Below, in pieces: positions 1 through 6,908 of a stretch of DNA of 15,947 bases; position 1 is the first letter of the stretch, and each line of letters begins with the position of its first letter. The stretch spans positions 1 to 15,947 of the forward strand of contig CAJTUY010000035.1 in NCBI GenBank assembly GCA_910579415.1, in the 5' to 3' direction. The notes below the pieces were generated by a model, which was not told the DNA's origin, ran no database searches, and was given only the letters and a program-made list of their open reading frames with translations. Source of the stretch: an uncultured Clostridia bacterium (lineage in GTDB: Bacteria; Bacillota; Clostridia; UBA1381). Position numbers and translations under genes: made by a program.

Positions 1-789
1 ATTCCCGAAGCGTTTGTAATGCGCGACGGTATGGATGGGGGTATAATTGCAGGCTTTACCATGAACGGAACCACAATTACAAATATTGAAGTCCCAGAGA
101 ATATTACGGGCAAAGCTCTTACAAATATTACTGTTTACGAAAAGGAAGGCAGATACATATTTGTAGGCTGTGAAATACCGCGTTATACATCGGTAGTAAA
201 TTATTATAAACTGATGTTTGACGGTGAGAAGCTTACAACCGAGCGTATTTTAAAAAGCTATGTAAGCGCGTATCCTACAATTCCTTATGTTGATATGTGC
301 AGCTCGGATTTTCTGTCAAACGGCTATCCGAACCGAACAAAAATTAGAGAATTTATAAATCAGTATGACGGTATAAACACACTGACGGCAACAAATTCAA
401 ATGCAAAAATGATTGTTGACGGAAATGAAGTTGAAGTTTCAGGTTATACTGTAAATGACTCCAACTACTATAAAATACGCGATATTGCTATGGTAGTGCG
501 TACAACCCAGTCACGCTTTGACGTTGCATGGGACGAAGCTTTGAGTGCAATAACCATTTCACGCGGAGTGAAATATACGATTGTAGGCGGTGAGCTGAGT
601 GAGGAGGGCGCGGCGCTTAACGTATCGGAAAACAGCGCGCCGATATATGTTGACGGCGAGGAGCATGAAATCCTCTCATATAACATAAACGGTAATACAT
701 ACGTAAAAATACGTGACATTGCCGAAATGGCAGGCTTCACGGTTGACTGGGACGGCGATGCTCAGGCAATCATTATACGCACAGAATAA
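1..789 (+). CDS. Stalk-domain (copper amine oxidase N-like) protein, C-terminal part
   Basis: The reading frame is open from the first base of the window and ends with TAA at 787-789, so this is the C-terminal 262 residues of a longer protein. The last half holds two tandem copies of a stalk-type module. Copy 1 lies at about 391-567 and copy 2 at about 637-780. Each reads as a short V-D-G hairpin, then Y-x-(V/I)-N-(D/G), then a Y-(Y/V)-K-I-R-D-I-A helix, then W-D and a run of I residues. This is the pattern of the Cu_amine_oxidN1/stalk family, found mostly on secreted or surface proteins of Clostridia and Bacilli, probably as a spacer or wall-associated module. The first 125 residues match nothing I recognise, so the main function, and any signal peptide, lie outside the window or are unknown. 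An internal ATG at 19 is in frame but has no ribosome binding site and is not the start. Confidence 0.75.
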   Translation: MPEAFVMRDGMDGGIIAGFTMNGTTITNIEVPENITGKALTNITVYEKEGRYIFVGCEIPRYTSVVNYYKLMFDGEKLTTERILKSYVSAYPTIPYVDMCSSDFLSNGYPNRTKIREFINQYDGINTLTATNSNAKMIVDGNEVEVSGYTVNDSNYYKIRDIAMVVRTTQSRFDVAWDEALSAITISRGVKYTIVGGELSEEGAALNVSENSAPIYVDGEEHEILSYNINGNTYVKIRDIAEMAGFTVDWDGDAQAIIIRTE

Positions 790-807
790 AATTTATGATT
801 ACAGTAG

Positions 808-833
808 GAAAGGCTGTCATAAGACAGCCTTTC
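808..833 (+). terminator. Hairpin terminator after the stalk-domain gene
   Basis: An 11-bp perfect stem (GAAAGGCTGTC at 808-818, its complement at 823-833) with an ATAA loop starts 18 bases after the stop codon. The T-tract after it is poor (ACATTGT), so termination may be weak or helped by the further hairpins downstream. Confidence 0.55.
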
Positions 834-838
834 ACATT

Positions 839-888
839 GTCAGCGCAAATGCGACATAATCTAAAAAATGCGCTGACTACACAGCGCA
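839..888. repeat. Competing short inverted repeats (GTCAGCGCA / TGCGCTGAC / CAGCGCA)
   Basis: GTCAGCGCA at 839-847 is the exact inverse complement of TGCGCTGAC at 869-877. The first seven bases of that second arm also pair with CAGCGCA at 882-888, with a 6-base loop. The middle arm can pair with only one partner at a time. This is part of the 790-1097 non-coding stretch; I see no gene in it. It could be a mobile-element end or a structured RNA. Confidence 0.6.
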
Positions 889-909
889 CTAAAAATGCAC
901 CGTGAATTA

Positions 910-1041
910 TTGTCACATAATTCCACAATTAAACATCACATAAAACTCATTTTATCATGCGAAGCAGGTGCATTTTTTACAATAAAAAAAATGCAAGATA
1001 ACAATGAGTTTACAAATATTAAATTGTGAATTATGTGACAA
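910..1041. repeat. Long imperfect palindrome before mntP (possible MITE or structured leader)
   Basis: TTGTCACATAATTC at 910-923 is matched by its inverse complement at 1028-1041. After a one-base bulge the ACAATT block also pairs (925-930 with 1022-1027), and further in AAACTCATT (943-951) pairs with AATGAGTTT (1003-1011). A central hairpin, TGCATTTTTT at 969-978 with its complement at 986-995, fills the middle. The same GTGCATTTTT arm can pair instead with AAAAATGCAC at 891-900. The whole forms one folded arm of about 130 bp. No coding capacity is visible. The shape suits a miniature inverted-repeat element, but I found no clean target-site duplication and no second copy in this window. Confidence 0.6.
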
Positions 1042-1052
1042 CTATATTATAG
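1024..1052 (+). promoter_or_regulatory. Candidate promoter for mntP-gdpD
   Basis: TTGTGA at 1024-1029 and TTATAG at 1047-1052 are 17 bases apart, 46 bases before the mntP start. The -35 lies inside the right arm of the long palindrome, so the repeat could influence initiation. Both boxes are non-consensus, and the region is so AT-rich that chance matches are likely. Confidence 0.35.
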
Positions 1053-1097
1053 CATACGATTTAAAATTTGTCAACAAACAATTCAAGGAGGATTTAC

Positions 1098-1640
1098 ATG
1101 TCATTTATTGAAATTGTGCTTATTGGCATAGCCCTTAGCATGGACGCATTCGCGGTATCCGTTGCCGCGTCAATGTCCTATAACAATTTGACAGAAAAAC
1201 AAAAGCTGTCAATGCCCGTCGCTTTCGGACTGTTTCAGGGGATAATGCCTGTGCTGGGTTACCGGCTCGGCAGCTTGTTTTCGTCCTTCATCGAACAATA
1301 TGCCGGCGTTATATCCCTTGTCATTTTGGGAGTAATCGGCATAAATATGATAAGAGAGAGCTTTGCTCCCGAAGCTCAGCGCGAAAAGAAAACGCTTACA
1401 GTCAAGCTACTGTTAATTCAGGCAATCGCAACCAGTATTGACGCTTTTGCAGTAGGCGTATCGTTTGCGGCGCAGGGCGCAAGAATTCTTACAAGCTCTC
1501 TTATTATTGCGGTAACTACATTCTTATTAAGTCTTGCCGCCGTAGCTATCGGCGAAAGGGCGGGCAAAAAGCTCGGTTCAAAAGCTGAAATTATAGGCGG
1601 CATAATACTTATAATTATCGGAGTTAAAGCGTTATTTTAA
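1098..1640 (+). CDS. mntP: MntP family manganese efflux pump
   Basis: Encodes 180 residues, close to the usual length for MntP (YebN), a cytoplasmic-membrane exporter that removes excess Mn(II). About six hydrophobic helices are visible, arranged as two similar halves. Each half carries the family signature: S-M-D-A-F-A-V-S with Asp16 in the first helix and S-I-D-A-F-A-V-G with Asp115 in the second half. These acidic intramembrane residues are the family's key metal-handling positions. A charged loop (R-E-K-K near residue 95) separates the halves. The start at 1098 is chosen because AAGGAGG at 1085-1091 sits 6 bases before it; an in-frame TTG at 1068 has no such site. Another gene follows after 24 bases, suggesting cotranscription. 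The usual Mn2+ (yybP-ykoY) riboswitch found before many mntP genes is not recognisable upstream; a palindromic region occupies that place instead. Confidence 0.9.
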   Translation: MSFIEIVLIGIALSMDAFAVSVAASMSYNNLTEKQKLSMPVAFGLFQGIMPVLGYRLGSLFSSFIEQYAGVISLVILGVIGINMIRESFAPEAQREKKTLTVKLLLIQAIATSIDAFAVGVSFAAQGARILTSSLIIAVTTFLLSLAAVAIGERAGKKLGSKAEIIGGIILIIIGVKALF

Positions 1641-1664
1641 TAAATATAAGGCGGTGGATTGAAT

Positions 1665-2546
1665 ATGTATAACATACGAAAAAAGCTTTGTTTTTTAACG
1701 ACGCTTCTTTTTGTTGCAGGCATAATTCTGTCAAAGCTGCCGTTAAAAAACAATCAATCTCCTGTTTCTGCGGTAAACGGCAATGCAGTAACAGCAGGCG
1801 CGTCCGTGCTGTCGGAGGGTGGTGAAAAATTCGTGGCGCACAGAGGCTATTCAAATTATGCGCCCGAAAACAGTATTCCGGCTTTTGAACTTGCCGGCGC
1901 AACAGGATTTTGGGGAATTGAAACAGATATTTCCGAAACCACAGACGGTCAGTTTATCTGTATGCATGACGATACGCTTGACCGTACCACCAACGGAGAA
2001 GGAAATGTTACTGACTATTCCCTTGAGCAGATTAACGGTTTTAAAATCGACTCGGGAAATTATATCAGCAAAACTGAAAACTTAAAAATCCCCACTATGA
2101 ACGAGTACCTCACCATATGCGCAAAATACGGCTGTGTACCCGTTGTGGAGATTAAGAATATAAATAATTATGATACATTTTTAAATGAGATTATCGCAAG
2201 CGGACTGGAAAACCGCTGTATTATTACCGGCGCAATAAACGATATTCTGGAAATCCGCGCGCGCAATACCGTAATTCCGGTTATGACTATCGGATACACT
2301 CCCGCACCATACACAGATAATCTCAATGACATTGCTCAGATACCTGATAATCGCGGTATTCTTTATAACTATCCGCAGGTGGACAGAGCTGCAATTGACA
2401 TTCTGCACAGACAGAATATTTACTGCGGAGTATGGTCAGTGGACGAAGGCGAAGTTGCCGCCGCATACGAGGAGTACGGCGCGGATTTTATCGTAACAAA
2501 CGAAATCCCTGCCCGTTTAAATCATATGATTAACGACAATGAATAA
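1665..2546 (+). CDS. Membrane-anchored glycerophosphodiester phosphodiesterase
   Basis: Encodes 293 residues of the GDPD (GlpQ/UgpQ) TIM-barrel family, which splits glycerophosphodiesters into glycerol-3-phosphate and an alcohol. The catalytic set is visible: H59-R60-G, E69-N70, E86-x-D88, H101-D102 and the later V-E162-I-K164. Residues 1-28 are a lysine/arginine start followed by a hydrophobic stretch without a lipobox cysteine, so it is probably a signal anchor or uncleaved signal peptide that places the enzyme outside the membrane; residues 29-54 look like a flexible linker. The ATG at 1665 is preferred because AAGGCGGTG at 1648-1656 is 8 bases upstream; a TTG at 1659 in the same frame would be too close. 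It follows mntP by 24 bases. Its last 25 bases overlap the end of the opposing HNH gene. Likely substrates are deacylated phospholipids or teichoic-acid-type polymers (inference). Confidence 0.88.
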   Translation: MYNIRKKLCFLTTLLFVAGIILSKLPLKNNQSPVSAVNGNAVTAGASVLSEGGEKFVAHRGYSNYAPENSIPAFELAGATGFWGIETDISETTDGQFICMHDDTLDRTTNGEGNVTDYSLEQINGFKIDSGNYISKTENLKIPTMNEYLTICAKYGCVPVVEIKNINNYDTFLNEIIASGLENRCIITGAINDILEIRARNTVIPVMTIGYTPAPYTDNLNDIAQIPDNRGILYNYPQVDRAAIDILHRQNIYCGVWSVDEGEVAAAYEEYGADFIVTNEIPARLNHMINDNE

Positions 2547-3112
2547 ACCGTATAACAGAATAAATATATAACCGCCGCTAAAAAGGCGGTTTTTATAAGC
2601 CTTCGTATTCTCCAGTAGGCTTTTGATGAACCCAGTCTGCCGCGTAAATACCACAGTCCCATTTTATTACCCTTCCTGCAATTGCATTTCGGACAGGACG
2701 GAACAAGATTTTTAATATCATTCACACCGTTAAGACCGCTGTTTATAATAAGCCGCTGTACCTTCGGTGATTTTTTCGCCGCGTCCACAGGTATGAGATG
2801 GTCAACCGTTACCGTGCTTTCCTTCAGACGCTTATTGCAGTAACGGCATCTGTACGGCGGCTCGTACGCGTCAAAAAAACGTTTGCGGTAGTTTGCCGCA
2901 CGCGCAAACTGCTTGTCATAATAAAAGTATGTAAGCCTTCGCCTTTTGCAGCGACGTATTGTCTTTTTTAAATCCTCGTCCTCTACTTCTACTTCAAAAT
3001 GAAATGAATACCTGCCGGTATTTACCTGCTTCGGATTATAAAATCCGCGTCTTTCAAGGTATTTTGCTTTCATTTTCCGCTTTTTCGGACTTCTAAGCTC
3101 AAATATATACAA
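2522..3112 (-). CDS. HNH endonuclease with hydrophobic C-terminal tail
   Basis: Encodes 196 residues. A zinc-bound HNH nuclease core spans roughly residues 85-150: C89-x2-C92, then V-D104-H105 with the catalytic His, N131 and N135, and a second pair C140-x2-C143 followed by N-C-R-K-G-N. The first 80 residues are rich in Lys, Arg and Tyr and probably bind nucleic acid. Residues 174-196 are almost wholly hydrophobic, which suggests a membrane anchor or a tail created by the terminator-bearing sequence it is read from. The start is TTG at 3110-3112, preceded by GAGGAG with 7 bases between; that site overlaps the end of the upstream ATPase gene, 16 bases away. It is therefore the third gene of the SbcD/ATPase operon. 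The gene is convergent with gdpD, overlapping it by 25 bases. The substrate is unknown; a DNA repair or defence role is only inference from context. Confidence 0.8.
   Translation of the reverse strand: MYIFELRSPKKRKMKAKYLERRGFYNPKQVNTGRYSFHFEVEVEDEDLKKTIRRCKRRRLTYFYYDKQFARAANYRKRFFDAYEPPYRCRYCNKRLKESTVTVDHLIPVDAAKKSPKVQRLIINSGLNGVNDIKNLVPSCPKCNCRKGNKMGLWYLRGRLGSSKAYWRIRRLIKTAFLAAVIYLFCYTVYSLSLII
2570..2594 (+). terminator. Terminator of the mntP-gdpD unit, inside the opposing HNH gene
   Basis: AACCGCC at 2570-2576 pairs with GGCGGTT at 2585-2591 across an 8-base loop, running into TTTTT at 2590-2594. It lies 23 bases past the gdpD stop. It sits within the 3' coding part of the minus-strand HNH gene, and read on that strand it has only a weak T-rich tail. 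Confidence 0.8.
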
Positions 3113-3128
3113 CTCTGTTCTCCTCAGG

Positions 3129-5498
3129 CTATATCCTTATTTCACAGCCGCCCAGCATTGAAATATATTCCTCCTTGCAGGTAAGGAATATCACCTGATG
3201 ACGCTTTGAAAATTCCTTCAACAGCTCGCATGACTGTTTTGTACGGTCAGCGTCCATATCAGTGAACGGGTCGTCAAGGACAATTACTCCTCCGCCCGAT
3301 GGAAACAAGTGGTCAAGAGCGGCAAGACGAAACGCCAAAAATACCGTTTCCTTTGTACCCTCCGAAAGCTTGCCGTAATCAATCAGGCGGTCGCTGCTGT
3401 AAATATTCATACCAAGCTTATCCTGCCCGGCAAACTCGGAAGAAACCCTTCCCTCCGAAATCTGAGCAAGATAATACGCAAACCTGTCGGCAATATCCTG
3501 CATAGGGTTATCCGCAAGCTCACCGCGCTTCTTTTCAAACACCTGCGCGATATGTTTCCAATGTGTAAGCAATTCACTTTGTTCGTTAAATCTGCGTTCC
3601 GCTTCACGTAAATTTTCGCAAGGGTCACTGCCCAAACCTTCCCTGTACGTTTCAAGTCTGCCCGAAGCAGCCGCTTTCGCGCTAAGTGCATCTTCACGTA
3701 ATTCACGCGCGTTATGCACTTCATTTTCCAGACTTTTAAGATATTCATCCGCATTTTTAATACTGCGGTATTTCTCGGGAATATCGCCGGTTTCTTTAGC
3801 TTCATTCTTGAGCTTATCCAGCTCCGAAGTTTTTACAAATATATTGTTTTTCAGCGTGTCCGCACTTCCATACTCCTTTTCATACATACTTATCTGCGTT
3901 TCACGCTGTGTGATAAAACGGGTAATTTCCGCATTTCCGCAAAGGTTCAAAATATCGCCGTCAATATCAGTCATTTCACGCACATTTGTGATATTGTCCG
4001 CCTTTGCGGACAGTTCATTCAGTGTTGTTCCGTCCAACAGCATGGACAGCCGGTTTTTTGCGCCGTCAATTTTAATGGCTGCTTCCCTGTGTGCCGCTGA
4101 TTTCTTTTCTAACTCTTCGATACTCGCAACACCGTACTTACCGTATATTTTATCAATTACCGACTTGCTTAAATCAAGCTGTTTCTTTATCTCCTCCGTA
4201 TCCGTATCGGCAGGAGCAAGACGCATTTCCATAACGTCAGGTATAGTTATACTTACCGCCTCATCAATAGTCATATTCTCATCCAACTGAAGAGTTCCAC
4301 CTGTACGAAGCGACTTAATAACAGCATTATGACCGTTAAGCATATTAAGACATGCGGTTATATTCATGCCGCACAGCTTATTCTCCAGACCCGAATGCTT
4401 CCTAAGCTCGCTTTTCAGCATTAACATCTCATTGTCATCGGGACACCTTGCGTTGTCAAGCCTTTTCTGATACTCATTTATTCCGTCCGCGAGTTTTTTT
4501 GCGGTATTGTATTTATCAAATATCATTCTGTCTGCCTTTTCAGCATAAAGCTTTTTCGCTTTATCCAGTTCCGCCGCAAGCTTGGGCCAGTTATTTAATA
4601 TATCGGAATATTTTTTAATATCGGCATTTAATCTTTCCGTTTTCTCTCTATACTCATTTTCCGCCGCAAGACGTTTTTCATATTTACCGAAAATGTCATA
4701 CTCCTTTTCCGCGCGGCTGACTGCATTATTGCGCTCGTTATATTCAGAAGCGGTTCTGTCCGCCTCGCTTTCAAGCGCGGAAATACTGTCAAGTACGGCT
4801 TTTGCGTCCTCCATATCATAATATGCTTTCAGAATTTCACCCAAACCTTGCGCCCAACGTCTGCTTCTTTTAACAGGCTCGCTTTTTTCAAAATCCCAGT
4901 GCAAGCCCTCAATTTCTCTGATTTTAGCTTCAATAGCCTGACCGATTGCGTCCACAGATACACCGCCGCTTTCAGCAAATGCCATTGTCACCGCATCGCT
5001 TATTTCCTGTTTTGCGTCGGTCTTTTTTGACGCGTCTAGAAGCGTCTGTAACGACGTGTCCGCGTTTCTCTGCGACGGGAACAGCATATCCGCGTATACT
5101 CCTTCGCCGTAAATAAGCGCTTCGCGAAGTACCTCTTCAATCTGCTGCTGGCTGCGTATTGCGCCGTTCGGCGCGGACAGCGTACAGCGTGCGTCCTCAC
5201 CCCATTCTTTTGTGAGGATATACGTTCCGTTTTCTGTTTCAAATGACAGCCTTCCGTCAATAAAATCACCGACTGTACCGCCATTTTTCAGTGCGCTCGG
5301 AAAATATAAATCGATAAAATCCCTGTTGCTTCTGCCGTCCAGTTTAACATTCTGGAACAGCGTTCTCGAAATAAGATTTACGAGGGTACTTTTTCCGCTT
5401 TCATTTTTACCGTAAATAACATTGATACCGTCGTTAAGCGATATATCCGCGCCGCGTATTCCTGCGAACTGTGTGCAGGATATGTTTTTAATCCTCAT
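3129..5498 (-). CDS. SbcC/YhaN-like SMC-type ATPase
   Basis: Encodes 789 residues with the split ATPase head of the Rad50/SbcC group. The N-terminal lobe has the Walker A motif G-K-N-E-S-G-K-S-T at residues 30-38. The C-terminal lobe has the signature motif L-S-E-G-T-K-E at 711-717 and the Walker B V-I-V-L-D-D-P-F at 738-745. Between them are long Glu/Lys/Ala-rich coiled-coil stretches with a less helical insert near residues 380-450. No C-x2-C zinc hook is present in the middle, and the protein is shorter than typical SbcC (about 1000 residues), so it fits the YhaN-like branch better. The ATG is one base after the TAA of the nuclease gene, with AAAGGAG inside that gene, so the two are translationally coupled. 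The partner is expected to form a nuclease-ATPase complex that acts on DNA ends or hairpins. Confidence 0.85.
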   Translation of the reverse strand: MRIKNISCTQFAGIRGADISLNDGINVIYGKNESGKSTLVNLISRTLFQNVKLDGRSNRDFIDLYFPSALKNGGTVGDFIDGRLSFETENGTYILTKEWGEDARCTLSAPNGAIRSQQQIEEVLREALIYGEGVYADMLFPSQRNADTSLQTLLDASKKTDAKQEISDAVTMAFAESGGVSVDAIGQAIEAKIREIEGLHWDFEKSEPVKRSRRWAQGLGEILKAYYDMEDAKAVLDSISALESEADRTASEYNERNNAVSRAEKEYDIFGKYEKRLAAENEYREKTERLNADIKKYSDILNNWPKLAAELDKAKKLYAEKADRMIFDKYNTAKKLADGINEYQKRLDNARCPDDNEMLMLKSELRKHSGLENKLCGMNITACLNMLNGHNAVIKSLRTGGTLQLDENMTIDEAVSITIPDVMEMRLAPADTDTEEIKKQLDLSKSVIDKIYGKYGVASIEELEKKSAAHREAAIKIDGAKNRLSMLLDGTTLNELSAKADNITNVREMTDIDGDILNLCGNAEITRFITQRETQISMYEKEYGSADTLKNNIFVKTSELDKLKNEAKETGDIPEKYRSIKNADEYLKSLENEVHNARELREDALSAKAAASGRLETYREGLGSDPCENLREAERRFNEQSELLTHWKHIAQVFEKKRGELADNPMQDIADRFAYYLAQISEGRVSSEFAGQDKLGMNIYSSDRLIDYGKLSEGTKETVFLAFRLAALDHLFPSGGGVIVLDDPFTDMDADRTKQSCELLKEFSKRHQVIFLTCKEEYISMLGGCEIRI

Positions 5499-5499
5499 G

Positions 5500-6627
5500 T
5501 TAACTCCTTTCAGCTTTTAATTCTTTCAGCAGCTCATACATAAGCTGCGCCTCCTTAGGCTCATCCATAAGCGCCGACAACAATTCTGAGGAAAACGAGG
5601 TTTCGGAAAATTCCGATTTTATAAGTTCATCGGATATAAGGCGGCTCAGAGCGTGGTCATTATATGTACTCTCGGTAAACCTTGAAAGCATATCACGCAA
5701 AACCTCGTCATGCACCGCATATTCAGTATCCGTTACTGCTCCGTCAAGAATTATATCCACAACGGATTTGTCATCAAGCATTCCCAACTCACGCGTAAGA
5801 ACAGCTTTCATATTGCCCGCCGTAAGAGTTATATTTTTTCGGTAAAAACGTATTCCGCCGCTGCTTGCCTTTTTTGCCCTGACCGTCTTGTCTTCATCAA
5901 TTTCAATAATGAAACCGCAGCCCTCAGTATTGCACGAAACATCTGTCTGCACGTGCGTGCCTGCATTGAAAATATGTTCGCCTTCGGTGCAGACATCAGT
6001 TTTAAGGTCATTCGGAAACGGTACATGCGTATGACCGATTAGCCATACATCAACAGGAATTGAAGAAAGCTCGTCACGTGTCATCAAAAAATACTGACCT
6101 TCATTATCAATCGTTTCACCCTCTACCGCGCCATGAGCTATTCCGATATGATATTTGCCGCTGTCCGTAATCGGCATACTTTTTATCCAGCCGAGATTGT
6201 TTTCGCCCTTCGCCGAATGCAGCGAAGTACACAAGGCCGGATACAGTATCGCCGTATCATCGCCAATTGTAATTTCATAGGGGCGGTAATCGGTAAGCAG
6301 GAGTATATTGTCATGTGTTACATCCTTAAAATAATGCCATACCTTTGCTTCATTATCGTAGTAGTCATGATTTCCGGGCAATACGGCTGTAATTCCGTTA
6401 AACTGCGACAGCATATCCGCAACGGCTTTAACGTCTTTTTTTGATATGCCGTATGTATTTTCAAAGAGGTCACCTGCAATCACAAAAAGACCGCACTTTT
6501 CCTCGTTAGCTTTTCTAACCATACGTTCTATGGCTTCAAGCCGTTCCGATATGAGCGCTGCCGCCTGCTCGTGATTTGCATATTTAAGTCCTATGTGATT
6601 ATCGCCTGTTAAAAATAGCTTCAGCAT
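5500..6627 (-). CDS. SbcD/Mre11-like (YhaO-type) metallophosphatase nuclease
   Basis: Encodes 375 residues with the calcineurin-like metallophosphatase motifs in order: D9-x-H11, G52-D53 (Glu56 where Asp is usual), G85-N86-H87-D88, H165 and G198-H199-x-H201. These bind two Mn-type ions in the Mre11/SbcD nuclease family. The C-terminal 130 residues are a helical cap likely to contact the ATPase. It is the first gene of the operon. The start is supported by AAGAGGA 6 bases upstream. The gene ends one base before the ATPase start. Pairing of this nuclease with an SMC-like ATPase is the standard SbcCD/Mre11-Rad50 arrangement, which processes double-strand breaks and DNA hairpins; whether this is the housekeeping SbcCD or the YhaO/YhaN type cannot be settled here. 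I leave the symbol empty for that reason. Confidence 0.88.
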   Translation of the reverse strand: MLKLFLTGDNHIGLKYANHEQAAALISERLEAIERMVRKANEEKCGLFVIAGDLFENTYGISKKDVKAVADMLSQFNGITAVLPGNHDYYDNEAKVWHYFKDVTHDNILLLTDYRPYEITIGDDTAILYPALCTSLHSAKGENNLGWIKSMPITDSGKYHIGIAHGAVEGETIDNEGQYFLMTRDELSSIPVDVWLIGHTHVPFPNDLKTDVCTEGEHIFNAGTHVQTDVSCNTEGCGFIIEIDEDKTVRAKKASSGGIRFYRKNITLTAGNMKAVLTRELGMLDDKSVVDIILDGAVTDTEYAVHDEVLRDMLSRFTESTYNDHALSRLISDELIKSEFSETSFSSELLSALMDEPKEAQLMYELLKELKAERS

Positions 6628-6656
6628 GAATTATCCTCTTTTCATTGTATAGAAAA

Positions 6657-6684
6657 TGCGGCAAATCCTTATGGACTCACCGCA
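6657..6684 (-). terminator. Terminator-like hairpin in the leader of the nuclease operon
   Basis: On the minus strand, two 12-base arms (6684-6673 and 6668-6657) can pair completely if G-U pairs are allowed, with an ATAA loop. They are followed at once by TTTTCTAT, and then by the nuclease gene's ribosome binding site and start at 6627. A terminator placed between promoter and first gene is the layout of an attenuator. GTCCAT, from its 5' arm and loop, is complementary to two ATGGAC copies upstream in the same leader. Confidence 0.5.
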
Positions 6685-6721
6685 GAAATGGTTATTGCTT
6701 TCTATTATTTAAGTAAAAGTT

Positions 6722-6738
6722 GTCCATTTTTTGTCCAT
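6722..6738 (-). repeat. Tandem ATGGAC repeats, possible antiterminator arm
   Basis: On the minus strand ATGGAC occurs twice, at 6738-6733 and 6727-6722, with an 11-base period. Each copy is the exact complement of GTCCAT at 6676-6671 in the terminator-like hairpin. Pairing of either copy would break that hairpin. Confidence 0.45.
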
Positions 6739-6758
6739 CTTTTTTATAATATAATGTA

Positions 6759-6790
6759 AAATAGTCCTACTGTTAAAGCAAGGACTATTT
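6759..6790 (-). promoter_or_regulatory. Hairpin at the 5' end of the nuclease-operon leader
   Basis: AAATAGTCCT and AGGACTATTT form a perfect 10-bp stem with a 12-base loop. It would start within about 10 bases of the transcript's 5' end expected from the promoter at 6805-6833. It may stabilise the mRNA or take part in switching, because its 3' arm GGACT also matches AGTCC of the terminator-like hairpin. Confidence 0.5.
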
Positions 6791-6804
6791 CAATTGTTAT
6801 ATAT

Positions 6805-6833
6805 ATTATAATATATTTTCTATGTACTGTCAA
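6805..6833 (-). promoter_or_regulatory. Consensus promoter of the SbcD-ATPase-HNH operon
   Basis: On the minus strand, TTGACA at 6833-6828 and TATAAT at 6810-6805 are exactly 17 bases apart, a perfect sigma-A match. It lies between the unknown gene ending at 6909 and the nuclease start at 6627. The predicted leader is about 170 nt. The 6628-6908 gap holds no gene beyond these leader elements. Confidence 0.8.
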
Positions 6834-6845
6834 ATTTTATTTGTC

Positions 6846-6868
6846 AGGTCTATATCAAAATATCAGAC
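6846..6868 (-). terminator. Possible weak terminator of the unknown gene
   Basis: GGTCT-ATAT and ATAT-AGACC arms can form a 9-bp stem with one bulged base, about 40 bases past the stop of the gene at 6909. No strong T-tract follows on the minus strand, so this is tentative; some readthrough into the nuclease operon is possible. Confidence 0.3.
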
Positions 6869-6908
6869 CGCGATTATTGTCTATACACGCTGCGTGCCTG
6901 CTCCTTAC

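Noticed and set aside
790..1097. yybP-ykoY manganese riboswitch before mntP.
   Set aside because: I could not find its conserved purine-rich and loop elements; the region is AT-rich and palindromic.
3299..6444. Several open frames of 60-160 codons on the opposite strand of the ATPase and nuclease genes.
   Set aside because: They are antisense shadows of genes with clear family motifs and show no ribosome binding sites or recognisable domains.
6720..6755. Plus-strand promoter-like TTGTCC and TATAAT pairs.
   Set aside because: The spacing is poor (19 or 13 bases), and no plus-strand gene follows before the regulator more than 1 kb away.
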